DNA of 64,000 nt, taken from NCBI GenBank assembly GCA_019009955.1, contig CM032233.1, positions 124,827,001 through 124,891,000 of the forward strand, read 5' to 3'. Below are positions 10,373 to 21,894 of this stretch, one piece after another (within the stretch, counting starts at the first letter, position 1; every line of letters begins with the position of its first letter). A program made the position numbers and the translations under genes. The DNA comes from Riptortus pedestris. Its lineage: Eukaryota; Arthropoda; Insecta; Hemiptera; Alydidae. The notes beneath the pieces are model-generated. The model was given only the letters and a program-made list of their open reading frames with translations, was not told where the DNA came from and searched no databases.

Positions 10373-10822
10373 GTCTGTTAACGCTCTAGCGGTCGCAATT
10401 TTCGTTTGATCGTTACCAAACTCGATATTTATACGTTTTATGCAAAAATAAAGATCAAGTTCGTTAATGGCTGAAATCTGATTAGTGGGAGGGGGGTTTA
10501 GAGGGGAGGATTTTCGAAATATCTCCGTTACTATACGTCGGATTGAAAAATTATATAGAATCAATCTTATTGCAAATTAAATTTACTATAAATAATGTTA
10601 TATACATTTATTCTGTATCTTGAATATTAACCGAGATATTTGCATTTTTCTGTTTTCAGCTTCTGAGATGAGATCGGCTAACTTCGGGTCTAGTCGTGAG
10701 TTTCCGTCAAGAGCTAGTTCGGTCCCTTCCCGTAACTGTTTGACTCTCTATTCTGAAATTTCTCTATTATAAAACTTCACGTGGGAAATCTGCTTAGTTT
10801 ACGCAGCCCCTGCGTGACGGAC
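10322..10822 (-). mobile_element. Family H copy, minus strand, lacking its 3' block
   Basis: (TA)n at 10327-10369, then the conserved GTCTGTTAACGCTCTAGCGG, the G-tract (10487-10516), the core, and an S-like module with AAGAGCTAGTTCGG. The tip GGGAAATCTGCTTAGTTTAC is followed by GCGTGACGGAC ending at 10822, before a T-run. The 3' block beyond the TA array is absent. Confidence 0.85.
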
Positions 10823-11248
10823 TTTTTACATATGCTCTATGGCTGTTCAACATATAATCGAAATTGATCAAATTTAATAATGTACATAACTTTAAAAGGA
10901 GCTAATCGGCCAGAACCTCCTCATGTATTATTTAATAAATATAATAAAGAACTCATAAAGTTTATTGAAAGTATAGATATGGATGTAGCAAAAATACATT
11001 AGAATGTAAAGTTGATTGTGAGGAAACATATTATATCTACCTTCCATACACTCACAAATTAATGAAGAGAAACCCGAAACATCGGTTGAGATTTAATTTA
11101 ATTTGTTAGTTTTATTTGTAATTATTTAACCTGTTTTTCGTTATATGATAATAATCCATTAAATTCTATATATTGTAATACTTTTATTTAAACATAATCA
11201 TACATGTAGTATTCCATGTTGCAAATGGAACATCTACTCAAATTAAAA
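10823..11248. other. AT-rich unique sequence, no gene seen
   Basis: Many stops in all frames. Nothing is recognised apart from the A/T runs in which the flanking H copies begin and end. Confidence 0.5.
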
Positions 11249-11686
11249 GTCCGTCACGCAGGGCTGCGTAAACTAAGTAGATTTCCCACGTGAAGTTATA
11301 CAATAGAGAAATCTCCATAGGAGAGCCGAACAGTTACGGCAAAGGGCCGAACTAGCTTATGGCGGGAAATTCAAAAATCCGTTATCGGCCCAAATTTAAT
11401 AAAAATGCAAATATCTCGGTTAATATTCAAGATAGGGAATAAAGGTATATAACAATATTTATAGTAAATGTACTTTACAATAAGATTGATTCTGTACAAT
11501 TTTTCGATCCGACGTATAGTAACGAAGATATTTTGAGTTTTCGAAAATCCTCCTCTCTAAACCCCCCCCCTCCCACTGGTCCGATTTCAGCCGTAAACAA
11601 ACTTGATCTTTTCTTTTACATAAAACGACTAAATGTCGAGTTTGGTAACGATCAAACAAAAATTGCGACCGCTAGAGCGGTAACAG

Positions 11687-11744
<58 letters not shown>

Positions 11745-11870
11745 AGTTTTGAACGGACCTCATTTTCGTCATCTACTAGGTAGGATCGATGGACATTTTA
11801 AGAAAAATTTCGAAAATTCCTTCATGAGTACAACCTCAATAGCTGATTTCCCTAAAGGGAAATCTGCTAA
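11249..11870 (+). mobile_element. Family H copy, full length (S module variant 2)
   Basis: From GTCCGTCACGCAGGGCTGCG to CTAA at 11870. Module variant 2 carries GAGAGCCGAACAGTTACGGC and GGCGGGAAATTC. (TA)n spans 11691-11741, then TTTTGAACGGACC. The terminal palindrome (11852-11867) reads TTTCCCTAAAGGGAAA, with one base off the family TTAA centre. Confidence 0.9.
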
Positions 11871-11904
11871 TGACTATTCATAGGGCTACTGTGAGAAAAA
11901 CCAA

Positions 11905-12254
11905 AACCCCCCTTTCTCTCTGGTCAGATTTCAGTCATTAACGAACTGTTCCTTTAGTGTTGCATGAAACACTAATATATCGAGTTTGGCAACGATCAAA
12001 CAAAAATCTCAACCGCTAGAGCGGTATCAGACAAGACTGTGTGTGAGTAATATAACTTCATTTAATTTTTTTTTTTCATTTTAATTTATTAATTTTATTT
12101 TTAATTATCTTGCTTATTTAATATTTTTTTTAAATTTACTTTCATGTATTCAGTCCTTAATAAACACCATTTTCTTCTCAGGGAAATCATCTATTGAGGT
12201 ACGAATAATTTCTCCAAATGTCCATCGATCCTACCTAGTAGATGACGAAATGAG

Positions 12255-12350
<96 letters not shown>

Positions 12351-12862
12351 CTTGTCTGATACCCTACAATACATACACATGTGTGTGTGAGGATTTTGTT
12401 CGCAGTTTTGTCCTTTTTAATCGCTCTCTATGTGGTTCTGCAAATTTGCGTCTGTTCGTTACAAACCTCCATTATTTTTAAATCGCTCTAATATTGTATA
12501 AATGAAGATCAAGTTTTTTAACGGCTGAAATCGAACAAGTGGGAGGGAGTGTTTAGTGGGGAAGAATTTTGAAAATTTGAAATTACTCTGTTATTATACG
12601 TCGGATCGAAAAATTGTATAGAGTCAATCTTATTGTAAATGTAAGTTCCCATAAATGTTATTATATAGATGTTTTCCCTAATATGAATATTAACCGAGAT
12701 ATTTGGAATTTTTAGTTTCCAGCCTTCAGTAAATCCCCACTTCTACTGATCTCATCTTAACAATAAGCTGTTATAACATGAACCTCTTTATTCTAAGCCT
12801 AAATACCATTGTTTTCAGGAGACCTTTATTATGGAAGATACATACGAATTCATTGTTCGTTG
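11905..12862. mobile_element. Rearranged family H pieces around a (CA)n array
   Basis: A plus-strand H body piece (11905-12040, ending AGACAAGACTGTGTGTGAG) is followed by the inverted A-rich spacer. Next is a minus-strand 3' block (12178-12255, CATCGATCCTACC), a (CA)n array, then minus-strand body and core to about 12862. CACAGTCTTGTCTGATACC after the array is the reverse of the text before the spacer. This stretch is itself an inverted repeat. The TA array has been replaced by CA. Confidence 0.65.
12256..12348. repeat. (CA)n microsatellite
   Basis: Nearly pure CA dinucleotide run with one interruption (CAACAC near 12304). It occupies the place where other family H copies carry (TA)n. Confidence 0.95.
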
Positions 12863-12889
12863 ACATCGTAAATCAAGGTTTACGCTCTT

Positions 12890-13140
12890 GTCTCGAATAT
12901 GCTTAATTGATCTATACCATACTCGACATTTAACTATTTCAGTCAACACCAAAGATCATATCTGTTGACAGACATCGCACCAGGAATAAGGGAGGAAATC
13001 GAAAATTCACAATATCTCCGTTATTACGAGTCGAATCAAAAAGTGTTATAGAATCAATCTTGTTAAAATACAGATGCTCTATAATTGCTGTTCTGTATAT
13101 TTTTTTCGTAACTCATATATTAAGCCAGTGATTCGTATTT
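12890..13140 (-). mobile_element. Diverged family H fragment
   Basis: Minus strand. It contains TTTAACTATTTCAGTCAACA, a core box (AATATCTCCGTTATTACGAG) and decayed downstream text. It matches the fragment at 63790-63960 better than the main family (shared TTAATTGATCT and CCATACTCGA), so both belong to an older subfamily. Confidence 0.55.
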
Positions 13141-13245
13141 TCTGGCATTCAGTCAGTTTGATGACATATGGTACTTCAGGGAGTATATTCAGAATTTCAT
13201 CGATTCTTACAAATATCATCCTTGTATATAATAGGATGTGATAGG

Positions 13246-13289
13246 TGCATCCTATAACAATCATCCTTGTACAATCGTTATAGGATGCA
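13246..13289. repeat. Perfect 13-bp stem hairpin
   Basis: TGCATCCTATAAC at 13246-13258 is matched by its exact reverse complement at 13277-13289 with an 18-base loop. A third partial copy (CATCCTTGTA, AGGATG) lies just upstream. The function is unknown. Confidence 0.6.
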
Positions 13290-13639
13290 TCTACTGCATG
13301 ATTTTCAAGAAAATTATTGAACACTGACACTGGAAAAATACAAATTGATAGACCATCGCCATTGCCTTATCAACCAAATTCTGTTAAATCACGTCAACTA
13401 CATACCGCCGTAAAGGCTTCCATATATCGCACAAAAGTAATCCATCTCTAGTTTTAGTGAGCATGAAATTTGTTTGCCAAAGACAATGACGTCAATTCAA
13501 TTAACTTCAATTCAAAATAGCTAAGCAAGTGAATAAGTGTTTATTGGACAATGTTGTCCAATTCAATTGATAGTGCCGTCAATGATGCCACTTTCGTCAA
13601 TTATGCAATCGAATTTTTTAATTCACTGCGTATTGCATT

Positions 13640-13792
13640 CATCGATAAACAAATCTTTCTTTTTACATGAAACACTATCTACGAACTTTGATAACGATCA
13701 AACAAAAATGACGACCACTAGAGCCTCTAGTGTGTCATACCAGCACTAGGGAAAACTGCTTAGTCTACACAGCACCTGCGTGACGGACATTA
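13640..13792. mobile_element. Two fused family H scraps
   Basis: A plus-strand body piece (TTTACATGAAACAC, GATAACGATCAAACAAAAAT, GACCACTAGAG) runs to about 13715. A minus-strand 5' tip (GGGAAAACTGCTTAGTCTAC, GCGTGACGGAC) ends at 13792. Everything between was lost. Confidence 0.65.
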
Positions 13793-14526
13793 TTTTTAAA
13801 TGAAATAATTAGGTTGGTATGGCAACCCTTGTATCATTCCGTAGTGTAAGAAATCTGCAGGTCCTGAGACTGTTTTTTATTGCAAGGGTTTCTTTTAATG
13901 AAACTCTAGAACAATAGAAACTATGTGAGCGTGCGAGTAGGAATTGGGAGGGTCTGGTGTTATGGATTGAAAGAAAAGGGATTAGTAATACAAAGGAAAG
14001 AGCGAGGGAAGGAGCGGGGAAGGGCATGGTGGGGAGTTAGCAAGAGCTTTGAGATTCAGTAACAACAAACCATCATGCAACAAAGAGCAATGGAAAGAAG
14101 GGCTGATAAAGAGACAAAGGGAGGGCTCCTATTAATTCCTCCCTGCCCAAAGCGCTCTCCGATATTTGTATATCCCTAGGGCTAACTATTAAACTTATTT
14201 GTGTCGGCCCCCTCCATGACAATACACCATTATCTGGGGCATGCCTAACTTCCAACACAGCCATTCTTCCTTATAGGAATTCTTACAAATCGCTTATACT
14301 AATTCCGCTCCAATGAGCATCGCGACAAAAACACATCTAAAGGCGCTTGCTTATCTTGAATTACAGAAGAATTATACAGAATTTTTGTGTTTTTCGATTT
14401 TAGCAGAATTAACCAGAAGTAATGGATTTGGAAATTAGTTAAAAAACATCAAAATAACACAACGTTCTTAGAATTAATTTATTTTAAAATAATTACACTA
14501 ACTAATATTACTAATTACTAATTAAG
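13793..14526. other. Unique sequence, no gene seen
   Basis: Less AT-rich around 13930-14230, with short open frames of 60-70 codons on the minus strand. These have no recognisable domain, no clear start context and no splice structure I can defend. Confidence 0.45.
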
Positions 14527-14988
14527 CAGGGCCCCCGTAAGGCTTACTGGCGCGCCTGTATGTAAAAAGGGATTTTGGTGCCTCTTAAGGCATTTTGAAT
14601 TTTTTTAATGGTAGGTAGGTGCTTGAAATAAAGCAAATAACTGAAATAAAGGGTTAGAACCGCCAATATAAATGTTACTGTGGTCATACCTTTCGGTGGA
14701 GACCGTCGTCACTGGCTGATCGTCGAGTCAGCGGGCTTGAAGATGGTGCCATCACATCGATAGCACAATGCCAGCTGTACTCGACCAGCAGCCAGTGACG
14801 ATGGTCTCCACCGACAGCTATGACAAATAACTGAACTTTAGAAGTAATATTTATTTGTAGACTAAAATATCGAAATGAAATAAACAGAATAAAATCTAAT
14901 TTTTTTTTTCGGGCCCTTGGTTTTGGCGCCCCTATAGGATGGCGCCCGTGTGCATTGCACACTTTGCACATGTGGTAGCGGGGGCCTG
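14527..14988. mobile_element. Candidate hAT-like non-autonomous element
   Basis: The left end CAGGGCCCCCGTAAGG and the right end (reverse complement CAGGCCCCCGCTACC) form short inverted ends of the CAGGG type common in hAT elements. GGCGCC-rich text lies near both ends. No 8-bp target duplication could be confirmed, and no transposase remains. A 34-bp-arm hairpin sits inside. It could instead be a GC-rich gene remnant. Confidence 0.4.
14695..14811. repeat. Long hairpin (34-bp arms, about 49-bp loop)
   Basis: The left arm 14695-14728 (CGGTGGAGACCGTCGTCACT...) pairs with the right arm 14778-14811 (...AGTGACGATGGTCTCCACCG) with about three mismatches. The size would suit a pre-miRNA-like fold or a small foldback element. 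There is nothing to show transcription. Confidence 0.65.
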
Positions 14989-15756
14989 ATTATTAGTAAT
15001 AGGAATACATTTGTCGACCAGCAAAGTTTGATGTAAAAAAAAAAGTGGCGTATCTTTCAGGGAAGAATCCTCTGCCAACATTCTCTTAAATATTTAAACC
15101 GAAATAACGCAAAAATATTCTTGAATGAGTCAATCATTTTTAAGTAATGGCTACACTTGTAGCCAACGCGCCCAAGCGTGTCATTAACTAGGACGCGCCT
15201 ATCGGAGGGTTAAAGCCGTGAGACACAGATAAACAAGAATTTCAATTCTCGCGCCATTCAACTAAAAATCTTCAAGTGTATATGAAAAAACTCCCCAGCG
15301 ATATAAAAATATTTGTCGTTCAAACCAAAGAGTTTTACAGGTGTAAGAACTATACCAGTCTAACCTAGACTAGATGTATACCGTGCAAAAAGCTCTTAAC
15401 GTCAAAATAAATTTTTAAAAGATAGCAAACGCGAAGGAAAAATAAAGAAACTGAGAGAACGATTAGAATAACTATAGAAAATGGAATAAAAACAGACGTT
15501 CAGTTTATTGTTTATTTTTTAGCCAAGTAGAATTAATCTTCAGGGAATAGAAACAGTTGTAAGGAGAATTAATTAGTTTAGTACTGTATTATCATAACGT
15601 TAATTTATCACCGACATCTGATATTGCATGGGAAAATTAAAAAGTTTAATAATAAAATTAGGTGGTTTTGTTAGTTTTCCCATTGAGTGATATCAGAATG
15701 TATTCCCGACGCAATTTTTGTAATCAAATTTTTACTAGTGGTAGGATCTACAGTTT
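14989..15756. other. AT-rich unique sequence, no gene seen
   Basis: No domain or repeat recognised. Stops are frequent on both strands. Confidence 0.5.
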
Positions 15757-15893
15757 TTAGCAGATTTCCCTTAAGGAAAATCAGCATCTGAGGTTGTACT
15801 CATGACGAGATTTTCGAAACATTTCCTGAAATGTACATCGATCCTATCCAGGAGATGACGAAAATGAATTCTCTTAAATAAATATATACATAC

Positions 15894-15949
<56 letters not shown>

Positions 15950-15950
15950 G
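15757..15950 (-). mobile_element. Family H 3' half, TA array occupied by a Ginger-like element
   Basis: Minus strand: TTAGCAGATTTCCCTTAAGG, a variant of the 3' block (CATCGATCCTATCCAGGAGA), then a TA-rich array (about 15885-15945). The array continues on the far side of the Ginger-like element (17271-17301). The 5' half of this H copy is not found beyond 17301. Confidence 0.8.
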
Positions 15951-17267
15951 TTACTGTAAAACCCCGGAGTGTGGTAAATCTTAGGATTTACCAGAAGCGT
16001 GGGTAATTGTCCGAATTTATCTTTCAAATCGGACTTTAGCCAGTAACTCTTAGGATTTCCCAAGAGGCTCGGTAAAAGCTAGAACTATCTCAATCAGGAT
16101 GCGTCTTTCGGACTTTTACCAACAGGTTTTGGTAAATCCTAACATTTCCCAGCGTCTGTTGGTAAAAGTTGGAATAAAGGTTATTTGAAATGAAAATTTT
16201 AGAATAAGTTTTATTATTCTTTATTACAGCATGGGAGAGAATTGTGGCACTTTGAATTGCACTTCATATTAGCAAACTTGCACAAACATTTCTTATTTGA
16301 ACATTTTTTTAAGCAGTTGCATGTTTTGAAACCCTGGCCACCAACCAATGACTGTTGACGAAGACTTACCTCTTCGTCGGGCACTTCATCAGAAGACATG
16401 AAATTCTCGGTGCAAATTATAAACTGATCACGCGAATATAATGTATTTAATTTTCCTGAAGATATTCCGAGTTGGTGGAAACCATCTTCTTTTTGACAAT
16501 CACTTCAATCATGCTTTTGGGGTCGATTTTAGATGGTCGACATCAGGAATTTTGATCCTCACGTTATGGCCATCTTCGGGACCTGGGAATTTTCTTTCCG
16601 TCGTATTTTTCCATTTTCTCGGCCTTCCCTTGCTGCTTGGGGAATTTCTTTAAATTTAGAGCACATCTTCTGTTCGGAGGCAGACTTATTATTGGCACTG
16701 TCTTGCTGAAGTTTGCCGCCATCAGGGTGTTTTACTTCCAACGTTTTTGTCATATCTTCCTCAAGAGCCAACGTTTAAACCTCATCTTTTTGGGAAGCAG
16801 ATGGAAAAGATACAGTAGTATCATCAAGAATTTGCTCAGACGCGAGATTGGTTGTCATATCACGAGGGAGTTTCGAGGTAGGCAAACCCATTTTCATGAG
16901 GACTCCAAACATGGCTTCATAGGGAGAGCATTTGATTCCTTCATGGTAGGCTCTGTTTTTCATGGCCTGAATAAACCTAATCCCCTCAGACAACATTGAA
17001 GTATCATTGGTTTCCATCCACTCCCCTTCACTGGACATTTACCAATGAGCCTTGGAAAATCCGCACATTTACCAAACAGCATTGGTAAAATTATGAAATC
17101 TCACATTTATTTAATGTTTTTCGGGCATTTACCAAGCCAGACGGTAAATCCGGGGATTGACCAACTGCTCGAATTTCATCTAAATTTCGGACTTTAACCA
17201 GTGCTCTTGGTAAATCCTAGGATTTACCGGTAAGTCCTGACATTTACCACACTTCGGGGTTTTACAG

Positions 17268-17270
<3 letters not shown>
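15951..17270 (-). mobile_element. Ginger-like DNA transposon with 29-bp TIRs, defective
   Basis: The terminal inverted repeats start TTACTGTAAAACCCCG. They match over 29 bp with one mismatch (15951-15979 and 17242-17270). Counted from TGTAAAACCCC they begin TGT, as Ginger elements do. Subterminal units with GGTAAATCCTAGGATTTACC-like palindromes and CGGACTTT recur four or more times in each end. The inside holds only a C-terminal transposase piece. It sits in a (TA)n array, so a target duplication cannot be read. Confidence 0.65.
16214..17038 (-). pseudogene. KRBA2/Ginger-type integrase-like transposase, C-terminal fragment
   Basis: Minus strand. IKCSPYEAMFG, near 16930-16900, follows an FIQAMKNRAYHEG helix; this is the stretch just after the catalytic core in KRBA2-like and Ginger transposases. 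A single in-frame TAA at about 16775 is followed by a linker. Then comes VRIKIPDVDH near 16540 (the SH3-like segment typical of these proteins) with frameshifts. A Cys-rich tail, CNCLKKCSNKKCLCKFANMK to CCNKE, stops at 16214. The DDE catalytic residues are gone. The Cys-rich tail alone could be mistaken for a metallothionein-like gene. Confidence 0.65.
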
Positions 17271-17301
<31 letters not shown>

Positions 17302-17305
<4 letters not shown>

Positions 17306-17943
17306 TCCTCAATTAATTTCTTTACATATTATAATAATAAATATCATTTGTATTTATATAATACGTTTGTTATAAAATTAGCTCACATTTCTTGAATATA
17401 TTTTACAACATCATGATGGATGAATTTTATAATTGTCCATCGTAATTTTATAATTACACATACTAAATTAATTTTGATGCTGTTACAGGTTAGTCATTAA
17501 TAATAAATCATTCAAAATTTACGTAACCTCTGAATGATGATTCAGTTAAAAAAAAGTACAAGCTGGGTACTGTTGTATATGACGAGTATTGAGTATCATA
17601 CAAGAGGAATATGTAAATATGGAAAGCAACATGGAAAGTAAATAAAGAAATAAGAACAAACTAATAATTCTAAATCTAGAGCTAAATTAATTAAAAAATA
17701 TAATTCGTTACTGCTAATGGAACGAAACCAAACCTTAATTTTAAGTAATTGATAAACATGCCCTAATTACATGATTTTATAAAATAATTTATAGTCTTTT
17801 CAAATAAACTTTGAATTAAATTAATTAAATTTCACAGTAAAAATGATTTATTCAGTTCACATTACAAAAATACGAAGATGCTTCCGAAATATTTCGTAAA
17901 GATGTAATGTGAAGTTATTGAAATTTTTTTAATTAAAAAAAAA
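17302..17943. other. AT-rich unique sequence, no gene seen
   Basis: Very AT-rich with no long frames. Nothing is recognised. Confidence 0.5.
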
Positions 17944-18357
17944 GTCCGTCACGCAGGGGAAGCGTAAAGTAAGCAGATTTCCAACGTGAAGTTATACAAT
18001 AGAGAAATCTCCATACGAGAGCCGAACAGTTACGGCCGAACTAGCTTTTGGCGGGAAACTCACTCGTCCGTTATCGGCCAACATTTAATAGAAATGCAAA
18101 TATCTCGGTAAATATTCAAGATAGAGATTAAATGTATAGAACAAAATTTATAGCAAATTTCATTTGCAATAAGATTGGTTCTATACAATTTTTTGATCCG
18201 ACGTATGGTAACGCAGATATTTAGAATTCCCCCCCCCCCCTCTAAACCCCTTTCGTCATCTCCTGGGTAGGATCGATGGACATTTGAAGAAATTTTTCGA
18301 AAATCGCGTCATGAGTACGACCTCAATAGCTGATTTCCCTTAAGGGAAATCTGCTAA
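17944..18357 (+). mobile_element. Family H copy, internal deletion of body and TA array
   Basis: Both ends are intact: GTCCGTCACGCAGGGG at 17944, and the perfect palindrome with CTAA at 18357. S variant 2 module. The text jumps from the C-tract and CTCTAAACCCC (18230-18250) directly into TTTCGTCATCTCC, deleting about 200 bp including the whole microsatellite. Confidence 0.9.
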
Positions 18358-18618
18358 AATAATAGCCATCAAACAATGCTAAATTCTAAATAGTATTTGT
18401 AAATGTTACGCAAAGAATTATAACCTGCAGTTGTTTTCAATCCGTAGTAGAAACACCATTGGAAAGGACTTGCTTTTCAAATCTTTTAAGAATGTGACTT
18501 CATCAAAGACTTGAATTGGCGCTTGATGTCGTTGTGTCCTTCGTCAGATTGTCAGCTGGGAGAAATGTCAGGGGAATGTATGTCCTTCAGAGAAACACTC
18601 TCAAAGAAGGAAAAAAAA

Positions 18619-19142
18619 GTCCGTCACGCAGGGGCTGCGTAAGCTATGCACATGTCCCAATTGAAGTTTAACAATAGATAAATCAACATACTGGTAACAG
18701 AACACCACTGTGGAAATGAAGTGAATAAATACAAACGGTAATAAGAAATCTTTCAATTTTCATAACCTCCCGACAGGAAGCGTCTGAAATGTAAATAAAC
18801 AGGTCTTACAATCTCTTGCCGGAAAGAAAAACAATTACTGAAATATTTCAGAAAATAACATATCAATTTTATTAAAAAATATTTACTATATGTAGCACAG
18901 TAATTTATTGTGAATCACAAAATTCTTTTTCTCAATCAATCAAATTTAGTAGCGCAAAAACTTGACAGGGAGACAGGGAGGAGGGTCACCAGAACATATT
19001 TCCATGTATCTCGTATAATGAAAATCAATTGAAAACAATATTTGGTGTTTAAGCTTTGAACAATGTGGTGCTCAGTGGACAGAGTATTAATTATTTAACA
19101 CGAGTTCAAATGGGGGTTTCCGGATGGCTGAAAACTGAAAAG
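18619..19142 (+). mobile_element. Family H copy, L module, interrupted at its A-run
   Basis: Starts GTCCGTCACGCAGGGGCTGC. The L module carries GCCGGAAAGAAAAACAATTA and GTATCTCGTATAATG, and ends GGCTGAAAACTGAAAA. At the point where the core should begin with ATGCAAATATC, another H 5' tip starts instead (19143). Confidence 0.85.
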
Positions 19143-19690
19143 GTCCGTCACGCAGGGGCTGCGCAAACTAAACAGATTTCCCACGAGGGGTTTTCAATAG
19201 AGAAATCTGACTCATAATAACAGCAGTAGTAAGGAATCTCTAAACCTATTCACGAGGGATGAACAGTTACGGAAACGGCTGCACTAGCTGTCGGCGGAAA
19301 GTCCCGAACATAGCCGACTCCTACCGACTCCACACACAATACAAATGCAAATATCTCGGTTAATATCCAAGATAGAGAATAATTGTATAGAACAATATTT
19401 ATAGTAAATTTAATTTTCTATAAGATTAATTTTATACATTTTTTCGATCTGATGTACAGTAACTGCGATTTTTCGAATTTTCAAAATTCTCCCCCTCATA
19501 ACCCCCCCCCCCTCCACCTTGTCCAATTTCAGCCGTTAACGAACTTGATCTGTCTTTTTGCATAAAACGTTTAAATATCTAGTTTGGTAACGATCAAACA
19601 ATAATTGCGACCGCTAGAGCGGTACCACAGATACAGTTTTGAACTGACCTCATTTTCGTCATCTCCGGGGCAGGATCTATGGACATTTGA
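19143..19690 (+). mobile_element. Family H copy, S module, 3' end lost
   Basis: GTCCGTCACGCAGGGGCTGC, S module (GAACAGTTACGGAAACGG), core, C-tract, and GCGGTACCACAGATACAG where the TA array should be (the array is essentially absent). A partial 3' block breaks at ACATTTGACTGCAATTGAAT near 19690, a junction that recurs in the inverted copy at 22449. Confidence 0.85.
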
Positions 19691-19885
19691 CTGCAATTGA
19701 ATCAGAATAATTTTTATCTCATTCATTTAAATTTTAGTAGTCGAAGATCTTAAGAAGGGGGGGGGGATCATCAGAACATATTTGCACGTATCCTCCTATT
19801 TAGAAGGTCTCTTGAAAAAAATACTTGTTACTTAAGCTTCGAATAAAATTGTTTATTATATAACAGACTGTTGTTTATGTGAAGA
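19690..19885 (+). mobile_element. L-module body piece inside the left arm
   Basis: GAATCAGAATAATTTTTATC, the G-tract (about 19755-19767), CCTATTTAGAAGGTCTCTTG and ATATAACAGACTGTTGTTTA. Its inverted partner is 22240-22450. Confidence 0.75.
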
Positions 19886-20082
19886 TCGGTTCTATACAAT
19901 ATTTAAACGTTTTATTCAAAAAGACAGATCAAGTTCGTTAACGGCTGAAATCGAACCAGTGGGAGGGGGGGGGGTTTAGAGGGGGGATATTCGAAAAGTC
20001 GAAATATCTCTGTTACCATGCGTTTGATCAAACCGAGGTTGGTAATGATCAAACAGAAATTGAGACCGCTAGAGTGTTAACA

Positions 20083-20176
<94 letters not shown>

Positions 20177-20272
20177 TTTGAACGGACCTCATTTTCGTCA
20201 TCTCCTGGGTAGGATCGATGGACATTTGAAGAAATTTTTCGAAAATCACGTCATGAGTACGACCTCAATAGC
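19886..20272. mobile_element. Back-to-back family H pieces with (TA)n(TG)n, only in the left arm
   Basis: A minus-strand G-tract piece (19900-20020) is joined to a plus-strand body end (GACCGCTAGAGTGTTAACAG), (TA)n at 20087-20138, (TG)n at 20139-20172, and a full 3' block to ACCTCAATAGCC at 20272. It is missing from the right arm, so it entered or rearranged after the duplication (or was lost from the right arm). Confidence 0.65.
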
Positions 20273-20590
20273 CTTAAAATGCAAATTTCTCGGTTAATAT
20301 TCAACATTTAATTTGCAATAAGATTATTTCTATACTATGTTTCGATCGGACTTATGGTAACGAAGATATTACGAATTTTCAACCCCTCCCCCTCTCTCTG
20401 GTGCGATTTTAGCCGTTAACGAACTTCATCTTCATTTGTGCATAAATCGTTTAAATGTTGAGTTTAGTGAACATGTATATAAAATTTTCAACTGGCCTCA
20501 TTTTCGTTATCTCCGGGGTAGGATCGATGTACATTGGAAGATATTTTTCAAAAATCCCATCATGAGTCCCCTAAGGGAAATCTGCTAAAG
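20273..20590 (+). mobile_element. Family H core to 3' end, left arm
   Basis: Core box (ATGCAAATTTCTCGGTTAAT), C-tract and a short 3' block in which GACCTCAATAGCTGATTT is missing, so ATGAGTCCCCTAAGGGAAAT joins directly to CTGCTAA. The inverted partner at 21895-22240 shows the same deletion (AAGGGACTCATGATGG). Confidence 0.75.
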
Positions 20591-20814
20591 TTTTATTAGG
20601 CAAGTGGGGATGCTGTGGTTGGCACTGACCACATATAATTGTGTCGCTATGTCATTTGCAAATTATTATTGGGATTCATCCTAATGGAATACTAGATGGT
20701 AGGGGAGAGGGGTGAAGGCTAAGTTGACATTTTAACGGCTCCCGACTCTAACCAAAAACCTAAAGTGGATATGTGACTGTCAATCACACATAGCTGTGAA
20801 TATTATCGGAATTC

Positions 20815-20948
20815 CCATTAGGGAAATCAGCTATTGAGGTCGTACTCATGTCGAGATTTTCGAAAACGTCTTTTTTTAATGGCCAATCAATCCTACCCAG
20901 GAGATGACGGGAATGAGGTCCATTCAAAACCATGTATGTATATGTATA

Positions 20949-20997
<49 letters not shown>

Positions 20998-21483
20998 CAG
21001 TTAACGTTCTAGTGGTCGCAATATAATATATATATTCTCCATCTTGAATATTAACAGGAGTTATTTACTTGGTGGTTTATTGTATAAGAGAGTATTTTCA
21101 TGCGACATGAGTAGAAGTGGGGGTTTGCTGTTGACTGAAAAACTGAAAAAAAATGCAAATATCTCGGTTAATATTCAAGATGGAGGAATATTTATATATT
21201 ATATTTATATATATATTATATATATTATATATTATAATATATATTTATATATTTATAGTAAATTTAATTTTCAATAAGATTGATTTTATATTACTTTTTT
21301 GATCCGTCGTATAGTAACGGAGATATTTCGAATTTTCAAAATTCTCCCCTTTTAAACGCCCCCCCTCTCCCCTTGGTCCGATTACAGCCGTTAACGAAAC
21401 TGATCTTTATGTTTACATAAAACGACTAAATTTAGAGTTTGGTGACGATCAAACAAAAATTGCGACCACTAGAACGTTAACTG

Positions 21484-21541
<58 letters not shown>

Positions 21542-21670
21542 GGTTCTGAATGGACCTCATTCTCGTCATCTCCTGGGTAGGATTGATTGGCCATTAAAAA
21601 AAGACGTTTTCGAAAATCGTGACATGAGTACGACCTCAATAGCTGATTTCCCTAATGGGAAATCTGATAA
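20815..21670. mobile_element. Two family H pieces facing each other at the centre of the inverted duplication
   Basis: A minus-strand 3' half (20815-21018, TA array 20938-20993) faces a plus-strand copy (21045-21670, TA arrays near 21190-21250 and 21488-21535, ending AATCTGATAA). Both carry the private variant ATTAAAAAAAGACG/CGTCTTTTTTTAAT in the 3' block. The plus copy lacks its 5' tip. The duplication axis lies near 21240. Confidence 0.75.
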
Positions 21671-21894
21671 TATTCACAGCTATGTGTGATTGACAGTCAC
21701 ATATCCACTTTAGGTTTTTGGTTAGAGTCGGGAGCCGTTAAAATGTCAACTTAGCCTTCACCCTTCTCCCCTACCATCTAGTATTCCATTAGGATGAATC
21801 CCAATAATAATTGGCGAATGACATAGCGACACAATTATATGTGGTCAGTGCTAAACACAGCATCACCACTTGCCTAATAAAACTTTAGCAGATT

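Noticed and set aside
13079..13330. 83-codon minus-strand frame
   Set aside because: It overlaps a diverged H fragment and a hairpin with repeated CATCCTTGTA text. No domain.
16214..16399. Cys-rich 61-codon frame as a metallothionein-like host gene
   Set aside because: It lies within Ginger-like TIRs and in frame with KRBA2-like transposase remnants, so it is the tail of that transposase.
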